Shown here in pieces: positions 8,359 to 16,907 of a DNA stretch of 64,000 bases; position 1 is the stretch's first letter, and each line of letters starts with the position of its first letter. Source of the DNA: Aurantibacter sp034110465 (GTDB lineage: Bacteria; Bacteroidota; Bacteroidia; Flavobacteriales; Flavobacteriaceae); assembly GCA_034110465.1 (NCBI GenBank), contig JAWUZD010000015.1:1-64000 (forward strand), written 5' to 3'. The translations under genes were made by a program, and so were the position numbers. Below the pieces are notes generated by a model, which ran no database searches, had not been told where the DNA came from, and worked only from the letters and a program-made list of their open reading frames with translations.

Positions 8359-9276
8359 CTATTCTAAAATTATTTCATCCCAACGCAAAACAGTTTCAAA
8401 ACCTTTAGATTCAAAATAAGGTTTAGGATTTTCTTTTGAAGCCACCAATACAAAATCTCCGCCCCAAGCGCCAAGACTTTTTATGCTACCATTAAATTTT
8501 TTGAACAATCTACTTTTTACAGTTTCCTGTTTGGTGATTTTTGCAATAATAGTTTCGTGTGTATTTATTAAATCACAGAATGTATTAAAATCTGTTGTAG
8601 AACTCAATTGTTTTGTAATTACTGAAATTTCAGTAATGGTATCTGTTAAATCAAACTGTTGCGCTTTGTAATGTTTAATTCCATCACGACTATTTTGTTT
8701 CTGATTTAAATGAAGAAAATATAAGCTATCTTTAAATTCAGGAGAAAAATGGATTGGTTTTATGTTTGGAATCTTGTTTTCTAAATTATAAAAAATAGGC
8801 GTGCTATTTTGAGCGCAAGCAATATCGTAACCAGAACCACCAAAAGTTAAGTTAGAGAGTTTAAAAGCATCAACTTTAGCCCAATTAGCGATGTTATTAA
8901 GTAACGTAGAAGATGAGCCTAAACCCCAGTTTTGTGGAAACTCTAATTTAGAAGTCACATTAAATTCAACTTCCGAATTTAAAAATTCAGGATTAAGCGT
9001 TTTAGCAGCTTCAAGAATTTTAATTAAATTTTTAGAAACAGCGTTTTCAATAGAACAAGAAATTGAATTATTTTCAATACTAAATTCAGCTTCAAACCAA
9101 ATGGTATTTGTGTTAGTGTAACTTTTCCAAACTATAGAATTAGTATCATTTTTTTCAACCTCTAAAAATTGTCCAAATTTTGTAGGAACCGCTAAAGCCA
9201 AAGCGTTATCTAACACCACATATTCTGCGGTAAGCAATAATTTCCCGTGACTGTAAAAGGTTTCTTTCAATTTCAA
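8359..9276 (-). CDS. GYDIA-type GHMP kinase (mevalonate pathway)
   Basis: A 305-residue small-molecule kinase of the GHMP superfamily. It has the N-terminal KLLLTAEYVVLDNALALAVP motif, the ATP-binding loop GLGSSST (118-124) and the signature GYDIA (149-153). GAWGGDFVLV is the C-terminal glycine-rich motif. The GYDIA group is a Bacteroidetes family. It is presumed to phosphorylate mevalonate or phosphomevalonate on the way to isopentenyl diphosphate; which step cannot be settled from sequence. The gene is 13 nt downstream of HMG-CoA reductase on the same strand, which supports a mevalonate-pathway role. The start was chosen because MKLKETFYSHGKLLL matches the family N-terminus. Confidence 0.88.
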   Translation of the reverse strand: MKLKETFYSHGKLLLTAEYVVLDNALALAVPTKFGQFLEVEKNDTNSIVWKSYTNTNTIWFEAEFSIENNSISCSIENAVSKNLIKILEAAKTLNPEFLNSEVEFNVTSKLEFPQNWGLGSSSTLLNNIANWAKVDAFKLSNLTFGGSGYDIACAQNSTPIFYNLENKIPNIKPIHFSPEFKDSLYFLHLNQKQNSRDGIKHYKAQQFDLTDTITEISVITKQLSSTTDFNTFCDLINTHETIIAKITKQETVKSRLFKKFNGSIKSLGAWGGDFVLVASKENPKPYFESKGFETVLRWDEIILE

Positions 9277-9289
9277 ATTTTATATTTCG

Positions 9290-10585
9290 CTATTTCCTCA
9301 ATTCTTCAATCGCTTCAACAACTGCGCTATGCGTGACTGTTTCAGTTTTAAATTTTTCTACAATTATAGTTTTCTCTTCCTTTGTCGCTTCAAATTGGTT
9401 TAGAATATTCATAAGGTGCATTTTCATATGTCCTTCTTGTATTCCTGTAGTTGTTAAAGATCTTAAAGCTCCAAAATTTTGCGCTAAACCAGCAACAGCA
9501 ACAATTTGCATTAACTCTTTGGCATTTGGATTACCTAAAATATCTAACGCTAATTTAACTAATGGATGGAGTTTTGTTAATCCGCCAACTGTTCCCAGTG
9601 CTAAAGGTAATTCTATCCAAAATGTGAAAATGCCATTTTCAACTTTCGCGTGAGTTAAACTAGTATATTTTCCATCTTTACTTGCATATGCGTGCACGCC
9701 AGCTTCAATAGCTCTAAAATCGTTTCCAGTAGCTAAAACCACAGCATCAATACCATTCATAATACCTTTGTTGTGCGTTACTGCGCGATAAGGTTCAATT
9801 TTAGCAATATTTACGGCTTGCACAAACTTAGTAGCAAATTCTTCAGCGTTAATACCTTTGTCAGTCAGTTCTTCAACCTTACAACTTACGCTTGCTTTTA
9901 CCAAGCAATTTGGCACGTAATTAGATAAAATACTCATAACAACACTTAGATTGCCCTTTAGTTTTGTAGCTTCATTTTTTAAAGTAGTTGCAAATTGTTC
10001 TAAACACGAGTTTATAAAATTTGCACCCATGGCATCTAGGGTTTCAAATGTGGCGTGTAATTGGTAATAGTCTTTTAAGTCTTTAGTTTTATTGACTAAG
10101 ACAAGATCTAAAATTCCGCCACCACGCTTTTCCATATTTTTGGTAATGGCTTTAGCATCTTTTATAATTCTTGGTTTTATGGTGCTAAAAAAAGCTTCTA
10201 ATTCTTCAAAAGTACCAGAATATGTAAAATGAACCTGTCCAATTTTTTCGGTAGAGATTACTTCGGTTTTAAATCCACCACGAGCTTCCCAAAACTTAGC
10301 AGCTTTACTTGCGGCTGCGACTACAGAGCTTTCCTCAATAACCATTGGGATGGTGTAAATCGTTCCGTTAATATCAAAATTAGGTGCAATTCCAAGTGGT
10401 AAATAGAAATTAGAAATGGTATTTTCTATAAAATCGTCGTGTAGATTCTGTAGTTTTTCATTGCTATTCCAATACTGAGTAATGGTGTTTTTTGCGGCTT
10501 CATTTCCATTTAAATAGGTTGTTGTTAACCAATCTATTTTTTCGTTTTTAGATAATTTCGAAAAGCCTGAAACTAATTTTGTCAT
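9290..10585 (-). CDS. hydroxymethylglutaryl-CoA reductase, class II
   Basis: The 431-residue enzyme interconverts HMG-CoA and mevalonate using NAD(P)H and starts the mevalonate route to isoprenoids. Residues matching the catalytic set of the class II enzyme are visible: Glu84/85 in MVIEESSVVAAAS, Lys273 in THNKGIMNGID, Asp289 in ATGNDF (the 16-residue Lys-Asp spacing is that of Pseudomonas mevalonii HMGR), and His386 in EGHMKMH. The length is that of class II enzymes, without a membrane domain. Database labels often say 'degradative', but in Flavobacteriia, which lack the MEP route in many genera, the role is probably biosynthetic. It is first in a two-gene operon with the GYDIA kinase. Confidence 0.92.
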   Translation of the reverse strand: MTKLVSGFSKLSKNEKIDWLTTTYLNGNEAAKNTITQYWNSNEKLQNLHDDFIENTISNFYLPLGIAPNFDINGTIYTIPMVIEESSVVAAASKAAKFWEARGGFKTEVISTEKIGQVHFTYSGTFEELEAFFSTIKPRIIKDAKAITKNMEKRGGGILDLVLVNKTKDLKDYYQLHATFETLDAMGANFINSCLEQFATTLKNEATKLKGNLSVVMSILSNYVPNCLVKASVSCKVEELTDKGINAEEFATKFVQAVNIAKIEPYRAVTHNKGIMNGIDAVVLATGNDFRAIEAGVHAYASKDGKYTSLTHAKVENGIFTFWIELPLALGTVGGLTKLHPLVKLALDILGNPNAKELMQIVAVAGLAQNFGALRSLTTTGIQEGHMKMHLMNILNQFEATKEEKTIIVEKFKTETVTHSAVVEAIEELRK

Positions 10586-10605
10586 TTACATTAAATTATA
10601 AGCTA

Positions 10606-10633
10606 CAAAGATAACATTCTTATCTTAATTCAA
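10606..10633 (-). promoter_or_regulatory. promoter of the HMG-CoA reductase operon
   Basis: On the minus strand TTG (10633-10631) is followed by 17 nt and TATCTTTG (10613-10606), a full match to the Bacteroidetes TTG-N17-19-TAnnTTTG form. The -7 element ends 20 nt before the start codon. Confidence 0.75.
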
Positions 10634-10760
10634 AATTAAGCCATCAAGCCAATTATAAGGATTTTTAACTAAAAAACGAACACAAATAAGTGCTAATTAA
10701 TAAGGTTTTTTGCGTAATTTTTAGTAAACTTGAACTCTTGTTACCAAAAAATTAATCTAT

Positions 10761-12950
10761 ATGACGCTTAATAAGCTATTTACAATTTGTTGCTTTTTAG
10801 TAACCACTTTAATTTCAGCCCAAACCAAAGAAATTACATTAGAAGATATTTGGTCTAAAGGAACATTTAGAACCGAACGTTTAGATGCTTTGCATTCTAT
10901 GAATAATGGAAAGCAATACTCGGTTTTAAATTTCGACAGGGCTGCGGGTAGTACTGCAGTAGATGTCTACGATTATAGTACTTTAAAGAAAACGAATACT
11001 TTAGTAAGTTCTACGGATTTAGAAGCTGTACAGTATTTTTCAGATTATAGTTTTAGTAAAGATGAAAGTAAAATTTTATTAGCCACTAAACAAGAGTCTA
11101 TATTTAGACATTCTACTTTAGCTATTTATTTTGTGTATGATATTGCATCAAAAAAATTAACGAAAGTGTCTGAAAATAAAATACAAGAACCAACATTTTC
11201 TCCCGATGGTTCTAAGATAGCATTTGGATATAATAATAATCTATTTGTAAATGATTTGTCTTCTGGAGCAACCTCTCAATTGACTACAGATGGCGAACAA
11301 AACAAAATCATTAACGGAATTACAGACTGGGTTTACGAAGAGGAATTTGCTTTTGTTAGAGCTTTTGACTGGAATGCCAATGGAACAAAAATTGCTTTTA
11401 TTCGTTTTGACGAAACTAACGTTCCAGAATTTTCAATGGATGTTTATGGTGCTGACCTTTACCAAACACAAACAGTTTTTAAATATCCTAAAGCTGGAGA
11501 AGCTAATTCTTTAGTCTCGCTTCATATGTTCGATTTAGCAACTAAAACATTAAAGGAAATTAAGGTTAGTAAAACTTACAAAGACTTTTATATTCCAAGA
11601 ATTAATTGGACAAATAATCCAGATGTTTTAAGTGCGCAATTTACAAATAGACATCAAAATGAATTGGATTTATGGATGATTAACACAAAATTAAACACAA
11701 CTAGTTTAGCAGTTGCAGAGAAAGACAATGCTTATGTAGATGTTACAGATAACTTAACTTTTTTAGAAGATGATAGTTTTATTTGGACAAGTGAAAAAGA
11801 TGGTTTTAATCATATTTATCATTACGATAAAAGCGGGAAATTAATTAATCAAGTCACAAAAGGGAACTTGGAAGTAACCTCTTATTATGGTTACGATGCT
11901 AAGTCTAAACGCATATTTTATCAGTCTGTAGAAAACGGATCAATTAATAGAGATGTGTATGCTATTAAATTAGATGGACGTAAAAAACAACGTTTAAGTC
12001 AAAATACAGGAACCAATAATGCAGATTTTAGTGCAGATTTTTCTTACTTCATTAATACATTTTCTTCTGCTAATACGCCACCATTATATACGTTAAATAC
12101 ATCTAAAAAAGGTGAGGTTTTAAAAGTTATAAAAGATAATTCTAACACAAGAACAGTTGTTGCAGGATATAAAATGTCTAAAAAAGAGTTTTCTACAATT
12201 AATATTAATGGAAACGATTTAAATATGTGGATGATTAAACCATCTAATTTTGATGCTAAAAAACAATATCCATTATTTATGTTCCAGTATTCTGGTCCAG
12301 GTTCGCAACAAGTAGCTAATAAGTGGAATTCAGCAAACGATTATTGGTATTATATGTTAGCAGAGCAAGGCTATATTGTGGCTTGTGTAGATGCTAGAGG
12401 TACTGGTTTTAAAGGTGCGGAATTTAAAAAAGTAACTCAAAACGAATTAGGTAAATTTGAAGTTGAAGATCAAATAGCAGCAGCTAAATTATTAGGTGCT
12501 CGCGATTATATAAATAAAGGCGAAATCGGAATTTGGGGTTGGTCTTATGGTGGTTTTATGAGTTCTAATGCCTTATTTAAAGGAAACGATACGTTTTCTA
12601 TGGCAATTGCTGTAGCTCCAGTTACAAGTTGGAGATTTTACGACTCAATTTATACAGAACGTTATATGACAACACCACAAGAAAATGCTTCTGGTTACGA
12701 CGAGAATTCTCCAATTAATCACGTAGATAAATTAAAAGGCGACTTTTTATTAATTCACGGTTCTGGAGACGACAATGTTCATGTTCAAAATACAATGAGA
12801 ATGGTTGAAGCTTTAGTGCAAGCCAATAAGCAATTTGAATGGATGGTATATCCAGACAAAAATCATGGTATTTATGGAGGAAACACACGTTTACACTTAT
12901 ACACTAAAATGACGAATTTTATTAATCGTACTTTAGGAGAGAATAAATAA
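10761..12950 (+). CDS. dipeptidyl peptidase IV family S9 serine protease
   Basis: A 729-residue exported enzyme that clips dipeptides (typically X-Pro) from peptide N-termini. A signal peptide (MTLNKLFTICCFLVTTLISA) precedes the DPPIV N-terminal beta-propeller (about 90-450), which carries DWVYEEEF, the Glu pair that binds the substrate amino group. The C-terminal alpha/beta-hydrolase domain has the nucleophile Ser595 in GWSYGG, Asp670/671 in GSGDDNVH and His702 in DKNHGIYGG, a complete triad. Two POT-family peptide transporters follow downstream in the same direction. The inferred arrangement is periplasmic dipeptide release, then uptake. Confidence 0.94.
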   Translation: MTLNKLFTICCFLVTTLISAQTKEITLEDIWSKGTFRTERLDALHSMNNGKQYSVLNFDRAAGSTAVDVYDYSTLKKTNTLVSSTDLEAVQYFSDYSFSKDESKILLATKQESIFRHSTLAIYFVYDIASKKLTKVSENKIQEPTFSPDGSKIAFGYNNNLFVNDLSSGATSQLTTDGEQNKIINGITDWVYEEEFAFVRAFDWNANGTKIAFIRFDETNVPEFSMDVYGADLYQTQTVFKYPKAGEANSLVSLHMFDLATKTLKEIKVSKTYKDFYIPRINWTNNPDVLSAQFTNRHQNELDLWMINTKLNTTSLAVAEKDNAYVDVTDNLTFLEDDSFIWTSEKDGFNHIYHYDKSGKLINQVTKGNLEVTSYYGYDAKSKRIFYQSVENGSINRDVYAIKLDGRKKQRLSQNTGTNNADFSADFSYFINTFSSANTPPLYTLNTSKKGEVLKVIKDNSNTRTVVAGYKMSKKEFSTININGNDLNMWMIKPSNFDAKKQYPLFMFQYSGPGSQQVANKWNSANDYWYYMLAEQGYIVACVDARGTGFKGAEFKKVTQNELGKFEVEDQIAAAKLLGARDYINKGEIGIWGWSYGGFMSSNALFKGNDTFSMAIAVAPVTSWRFYDSIYTERYMTTPQENASGYDENSPINHVDKLKGDFLLIHGSGDDNVHVQNTMRMVEALVQANKQFEWMVYPDKNHGIYGGNTRLHLYTKMTNFINRTLGENK

Positions 12951-12987
12951 AAATAATCAAACTAAATTTTAACTAACATTATACCTT

Positions 12988-14397
12988 ATGGCGGAAACAA
13001 CTAATGCTCAAGAAAAAGAATTATTCGGTCACCCATTAGGACTCTACGTTTTATTCTTTGTTGAAATGTGGGAACGTTTTTCTTATTATGGTATGCGTGC
13101 CATATTAACACTGTTTTTAGCAGCGCCTGTTTTATTAGGAAGTCCACAATCTGGATTCGGCTGGACAAATACAGAAACACTTTCGTTTTACGGTACTTAT
13201 ACTATGTTTGTTTATCTAACTTCAATTCCTGGTGGTTGGATTGCAGATAAATTTATTGGCCAAAAAAAGGCTGTAATGCTTGGTGGTATTTTACTATGTA
13301 TTGGACATGGGATTCTAGCTGTAGATGCACAATGGGCCTTTTTTACAGGACTAATTTTTATTGTTATTGGTGTTGGGTTTTTAAAACCTAATATTTCTAC
13401 AATGGTTGGTGGACTATATAAGAAAGGTGACGACAGAAGAGATAAAGGATTCTACGTGTTTTATATTGGAATTAATTTAGGTGCCTTTTTAGGTGCTTTA
13501 GCAGTTGGTATTGTAGCAGCAGAATATGGTTGGCATTACGGGTTTGGTCTTGCAGGTATTGGTATGGCGTTAGGACAAATTGTTTATATGTTAGGGTTGA
13601 AGCATTTGGAAGGTGTTGGTGATTTTATTGGTAAAAGTGATTCTCCAGATAAAGAAGCTATGAATAAGCCATTAACTAAAGTTGAAAAAGATAGAATGTT
13701 AGTTATGTTTTTATCGTTTATAATCATCATCGTTTTTTGGGGAGCCTTTGAGCAAGCTGGAGGATTAATGAGTTTATATACTGAGCAAAAAACTGATAGA
13801 TTACTATCTTTTATGGATTATGAAGTTCCAGCAGCTGCTTTTCAATCTGTTAATGCATTTTTCATAATAGTACTTGGTACAGCAGTTGGTTCATTTTGGT
13901 ACAAATGGGGACGAAAAGGAAAAGAATCTTCGTCTTTGTTTAAAATGGCTATTGGTGTTATAATTATGGCTTTTGGTTTTTTCTTTATGAGTAAAGCAAC
14001 TACAGAAGTGGTAATGAATGGCGATGACATAGTCACTAAATCTGCAATGATTTGGTTAGTATTAGCTTATTTATTTCATACTATTGGAGAGCTTTGTGCT
14101 TCACCTGTGGCATTATCTTTTATTACTAAGTTAGCACCAGTTAAATATGCATCGTTTATGATGGGAGCATATTTTGCAGCAACTGGTTTAGGGAATAAAT
14201 TGGCAGGTCTAATAGGAGAGCTTTCTGAAGGTGCTGGAGAGTTTCAAATTTTTACAGGTATTGGTGTGTTTTGTACTATTTTTGGAATATTAATTATTTT
14301 GATATTAAAACCATTGAAAAGATTAACGCACGGTGCGGAAGATATTGCAGGAACTAAAAATGAAGAAGCTGAAGGTTTTGAGCTGGCAGATAATTAA
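12988..14397 (+). CDS. POT family proton-coupled peptide transporter (1)
   Basis: A 469-residue inner-membrane protein of the PTR2/POT branch of the major facilitator superfamily, importing di- and tripeptides with protons. It shows the family motif ExxERFxYYG (EMWERFSYYG), the PGGWIADKFIGQKKAVMLGG loop and GEXXXSPVALSF (GELCASPVALSF). About 12-13 hydrophobic segments are visible. It sits 37 nt after the DPP-IV gene and 64 nt before a second, larger POT gene. A hairpin lies between the two POT genes, so they may be expressed at different levels. Confidence 0.93.
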   Translation: MAETTNAQEKELFGHPLGLYVLFFVEMWERFSYYGMRAILTLFLAAPVLLGSPQSGFGWTNTETLSFYGTYTMFVYLTSIPGGWIADKFIGQKKAVMLGGILLCIGHGILAVDAQWAFFTGLIFIVIGVGFLKPNISTMVGGLYKKGDDRRDKGFYVFYIGINLGAFLGALAVGIVAAEYGWHYGFGLAGIGMALGQIVYMLGLKHLEGVGDFIGKSDSPDKEAMNKPLTKVEKDRMLVMFLSFIIIIVFWGAFEQAGGLMSLYTEQKTDRLLSFMDYEVPAAAFQSVNAFFIIVLGTAVGSFWYKWGRKGKESSSLFKMAIGVIIMAFGFFFMSKATTEVVMNGDDIVTKSAMIWLVLAYLFHTIGELCASPVALSFITKLAPVKYASFMMGAYFAATGLGNKLAGLIGELSEGAGEFQIFTGIGVFCTIFGILIILILKPLKRLTHGAEDIAGTKNEEAEGFELADN

Positions 14398-14407
14398 CGA
14401 AGGGACA

Positions 14408-14440
14408 AAGTCTTAGTTATGGAGACTAAGGCTTATTTAT
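14408..14440 (+). terminator. hairpin/terminator between the two POT genes
   Basis: Stem AAGTCTTAGT / ACTAAGGCTT (10 bp, one G-U) with a 7-nt loop, followed by an AT-rich tract with few consecutive T. It may be a partial terminator or an RNA-processing site. Confidence 0.6.
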
Positions 14441-14461
14441 TATAAATTAATTTCGAATTTT

Positions 14462-16249
14462 ATGAATACAGATATTGAAAACCTATTTAAAGACAAAGTA
14501 ATTGGACATCCAGCAGGATTGTTTGTTATATTTTTTACAGAAATGTGGGAACGTTTTTCATTCTACGGAATGAGAATTCTTTTAGTCTTATTTCTAACCG
14601 CACCATTGGTAGGCGGTAATGCAGGTTGGGGATGGACTAGTGAGAATGCTTTATCGCTTATTGGGACTTATGGTTCACTTCTATATTTAACGCCAATTCT
14701 TGGAGGTTGGTTAGCGGATAAATATACAGGATATAGAGTAGCTGTTGTTATTGGTTGTTTGCTTATGACTTTAGGTCATGCCGCAATGGCTATAGAAACC
14801 GTAAATTCTTTTTATATAGGCTTAGGTCTGTTGATTTTAGGAACAGGTTTTTTTAAACCAAATATGACGTCAATGATTTCTGACATGTATGAAGGTAAAG
14901 AGTCTAAAAAAGATGGTGCTTATACAATATATTATATGGGCGTAAATGCAGGTGCCTTTTTTGGGATGATGCTTTGTGGATATTTAGCAGAAAACTATGG
15001 CTGGAGCTATGGATTTGGATTAGCTGGAGTTTTTATGTTATTAGGTTTGATTCAATTTTGGTTAGCAAAAGATTTATTTGGTGAAATAGGAGGAAAACCT
15101 TCTGGAATCCATGAAGTAGAATTACCTCAGAACATAAATGAGGAAAGCCCAAAAGAGCACAATACCGAAATTGCTCAAACTGAAAAATTAAACCCGTTCA
15201 CAATGTTTGATAAAATCCTAATGGTTTTATCTTCAGTTGGTGGTTTACTATACCTATTTAACGATCCGTTAGAAAAGATTGAAAACTTAAATCTGTTGCC
15301 TTTTACTGTTGGTGATTGGAGCGGTTCTAATATTGTAGTATTAACTGCATTAATATTATTTTTAATTTTGTTAGTTGCTAGAATTTCTCGTTATATGCCA
15401 ATAGTTAGAGATCGTATTATTGCGGTTTCTATTTTTGGGGTGTTTACAGTATTCTTCTTTGCATTTTTTGAACAGGCTTTAGGTTCTATGACTTTATTTG
15501 CAAGAGATTATACTGATAGAAGTTTAGTTGGTAGCTCTGCTACAATATTTAAAATTGTAGATTTATTATTAACAACTGTTCCATTGGTTATTATTACTTG
15601 GGTTCTTATTCTCTTGGCTAAAAAGACTTACAAAAAAATTGGATTGTCTAATGTGTTTTTAGCGATAGCTTTTATAGGTTTATGGATTTTAGTTATTTTT
15701 AGATTGGTAGATAAATTCTCTCAAGATGGAAATGAAGTAGATGCGTCTTGGTTTGGAATTCTTAACTCTTTCTTTATTATTACTTTAGCACCATTATTTT
15801 CTAAATGGTGGGAAAGTAAGTATAATCCTAGTGCAGCGATGAAATATGCAATTGGTTTAATTTTATTAGGTCTAGGTTTCGCATTTTTAGCATATGGAAC
15901 TGGTGATGTGCCTCAAGGCGCCAAGACAGCATCAGTAAGTATGATATTTTTAATTATGGCTTTCTTATTCCATACTATGGGAGAATTATGTATTTCTCCG
16001 GTAGGTTTATCGTACTTAAGTAAGTTAGTTCCTGGTCGTATGATTGGTTTTATGTTTGGAATTTGGTACTTAGCCATTGCTGTTGGACAAAAAGCTGCTG
16101 GAAAAATGGGAGGAATGATTGACTCTATAAGTGAACAATATTCGTTAAGTACTTTTTTCTTAATTTTTACATTAATTCCAATAGGAGTTGGATTAATATC
16201 TATGATATTGAATCCTTTATTAAAAAAATTAATGCACGGTATTAGATAA
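14462..16249 (+). CDS. POT family proton-coupled peptide transporter (2)
   Basis: A 595-residue paralogue of the previous gene with the same EMWERFSFYGMR motif, LGGWLADKYTGYR loop and GELCISPVGLSYLSKL signature. It is about 125 residues longer. The extra length is in the middle: a charged cytoplasmic loop (about 215-245) plus two or more additional hydrophobic segments, as in 14-TM POT members. The substrate is presumably di/tripeptides. The tandem pair suggests duplication followed by divergence. A strong terminator follows. Confidence 0.92.
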   Translation: MNTDIENLFKDKVIGHPAGLFVIFFTEMWERFSFYGMRILLVLFLTAPLVGGNAGWGWTSENALSLIGTYGSLLYLTPILGGWLADKYTGYRVAVVIGCLLMTLGHAAMAIETVNSFYIGLGLLILGTGFFKPNMTSMISDMYEGKESKKDGAYTIYYMGVNAGAFFGMMLCGYLAENYGWSYGFGLAGVFMLLGLIQFWLAKDLFGEIGGKPSGIHEVELPQNINEESPKEHNTEIAQTEKLNPFTMFDKILMVLSSVGGLLYLFNDPLEKIENLNLLPFTVGDWSGSNIVVLTALILFLILLVARISRYMPIVRDRIIAVSIFGVFTVFFFAFFEQALGSMTLFARDYTDRSLVGSSATIFKIVDLLLTTVPLVIITWVLILLAKKTYKKIGLSNVFLAIAFIGLWILVIFRLVDKFSQDGNEVDASWFGILNSFFIITLAPLFSKWWESKYNPSAAMKYAIGLILLGLGFAFLAYGTGDVPQGAKTASVSMIFLIMAFLFHTMGELCISPVGLSYLSKLVPGRMIGFMFGIWYLAIAVGQKAAGKMGGMIDSISEQYSLSTFFLIFTLIPIGVGLISMILNPLLKKLMHGIR

Positions 16250-16272
16250 TATCAATTAATTGATATAAAAAT

Positions 16273-16306
16273 AAAACGCCTCATTATTGAGGCGTTTTAT
16301 TTTTTT
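16273..16306 (+). terminator. terminator after the second POT gene
   Basis: Perfect 11-bp stem AAAACGCCTCA / TGAGGCGTTTT with a 4-nt loop, followed by a T tract. Confidence 0.88.
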
Positions 16307-16315
16307 GTAACTTTG
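16287..16315 (+). promoter_or_regulatory. promoter of the thioredoxin-like gene
   Basis: TTG (16287-16289), an 18-nt spacer and TAACTTTG (16308-16315) fit the Bacteroidetes promoter. The -33 element overlaps the right arm of the preceding terminator, a compact arrangement. Transcription would begin near 16321-16323. Confidence 0.65.
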
Positions 16316-16356
16316 AAATGCTATTTGCGACAGAACACATAAATAAAACAGATATA

Positions 16357-16902
16357 ATGAAAAACATATTTTTAGTATTAGCTTTAGTAGTAACAACTTT
16401 AGTAAGCGCACAAAAAGAAATTAATTGGGTAACTATTGAGCAAGCTGTAGAAATGCAGAAAAAAACACCTAAAAAAATAATGATGGATGTTTATACATCT
16501 TGGTGCGGACCTTGTAAAATGTTAGACAAAAACACGTTTCATAATGCTGATGTTGTAGATTATGTAAATAAAAATTATTATGCCGTAAAGTTTGATGCAG
16601 AAGGAAAAGATACGGTTACTTACCAAGGTAAAACCTATTCTAATCCAAAGTATGATCCAGCAAAAGCAAAACGTCGTAATTCTCAACATCAATTAGCTGG
16701 TGCATTTGGTGTAAGATCTTATCCTACCATATTATTTTTAGATGAGTCAGCTAATATTATTTCTCCAATTATTGGTTACAAAACACCACAACAATTAGAG
16801 TTGTACTTAAAAATGTTTAAGAAAGATGAACATAAAGATTTAACATCTCAAGATGCTTTCAATAAATATTACGAAGCTTTTAAATACGAGTTTAAGAAGT
16901 AA
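16357..16902 (+). CDS. secreted thioredoxin-fold protein
   Basis: The 181-residue protein has a signal peptide (MKNIFLVLALVVTTLVSA) and a thioredoxin domain with the redox pair Cys50/Cys53 in SWCGPCK. RSYPTILFLD supplies the cis-proline loop. It is inferred to reduce or oxidise disulfides in the periplasm. An upstream in-frame ATG at 16318 would add 13 residues, but it lies immediately after the -7 promoter element and would bury the signal peptide, so 16357 was chosen. An insertion between the active site and the cis-proline (about 75-100, Lys/Tyr-rich) is seen in DUF255/thioredoxin_7-like flavobacterial proteins. Location next to peptide uptake genes may be incidental. Confidence 0.88.
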   Translation: MKNIFLVLALVVTTLVSAQKEINWVTIEQAVEMQKKTPKKIMMDVYTSWCGPCKMLDKNTFHNADVVDYVNKNYYAVKFDAEGKDTVTYQGKTYSNPKYDPAKAKRRNSQHQLAGAFGVRSYPTILFLDESANIISPIIGYKTPQQLELYLKMFKKDEHKDLTSQDAFNKYYEAFKYEFKK

Positions 16903-16907
16903 TTATT

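Noticed and set aside
9290..10585. Purely degradative role for HMG-CoA reductase
   Set aside because: The class II sequence type is often labelled degradative, but linkage with a GHMP kinase and the phylum's use of the mevalonate route favour biosynthesis.
16318..16356. Upstream ATG start for the thioredoxin gene
   Set aside because: It lies directly after the -7 element and puts 13 residues before the signal peptide.
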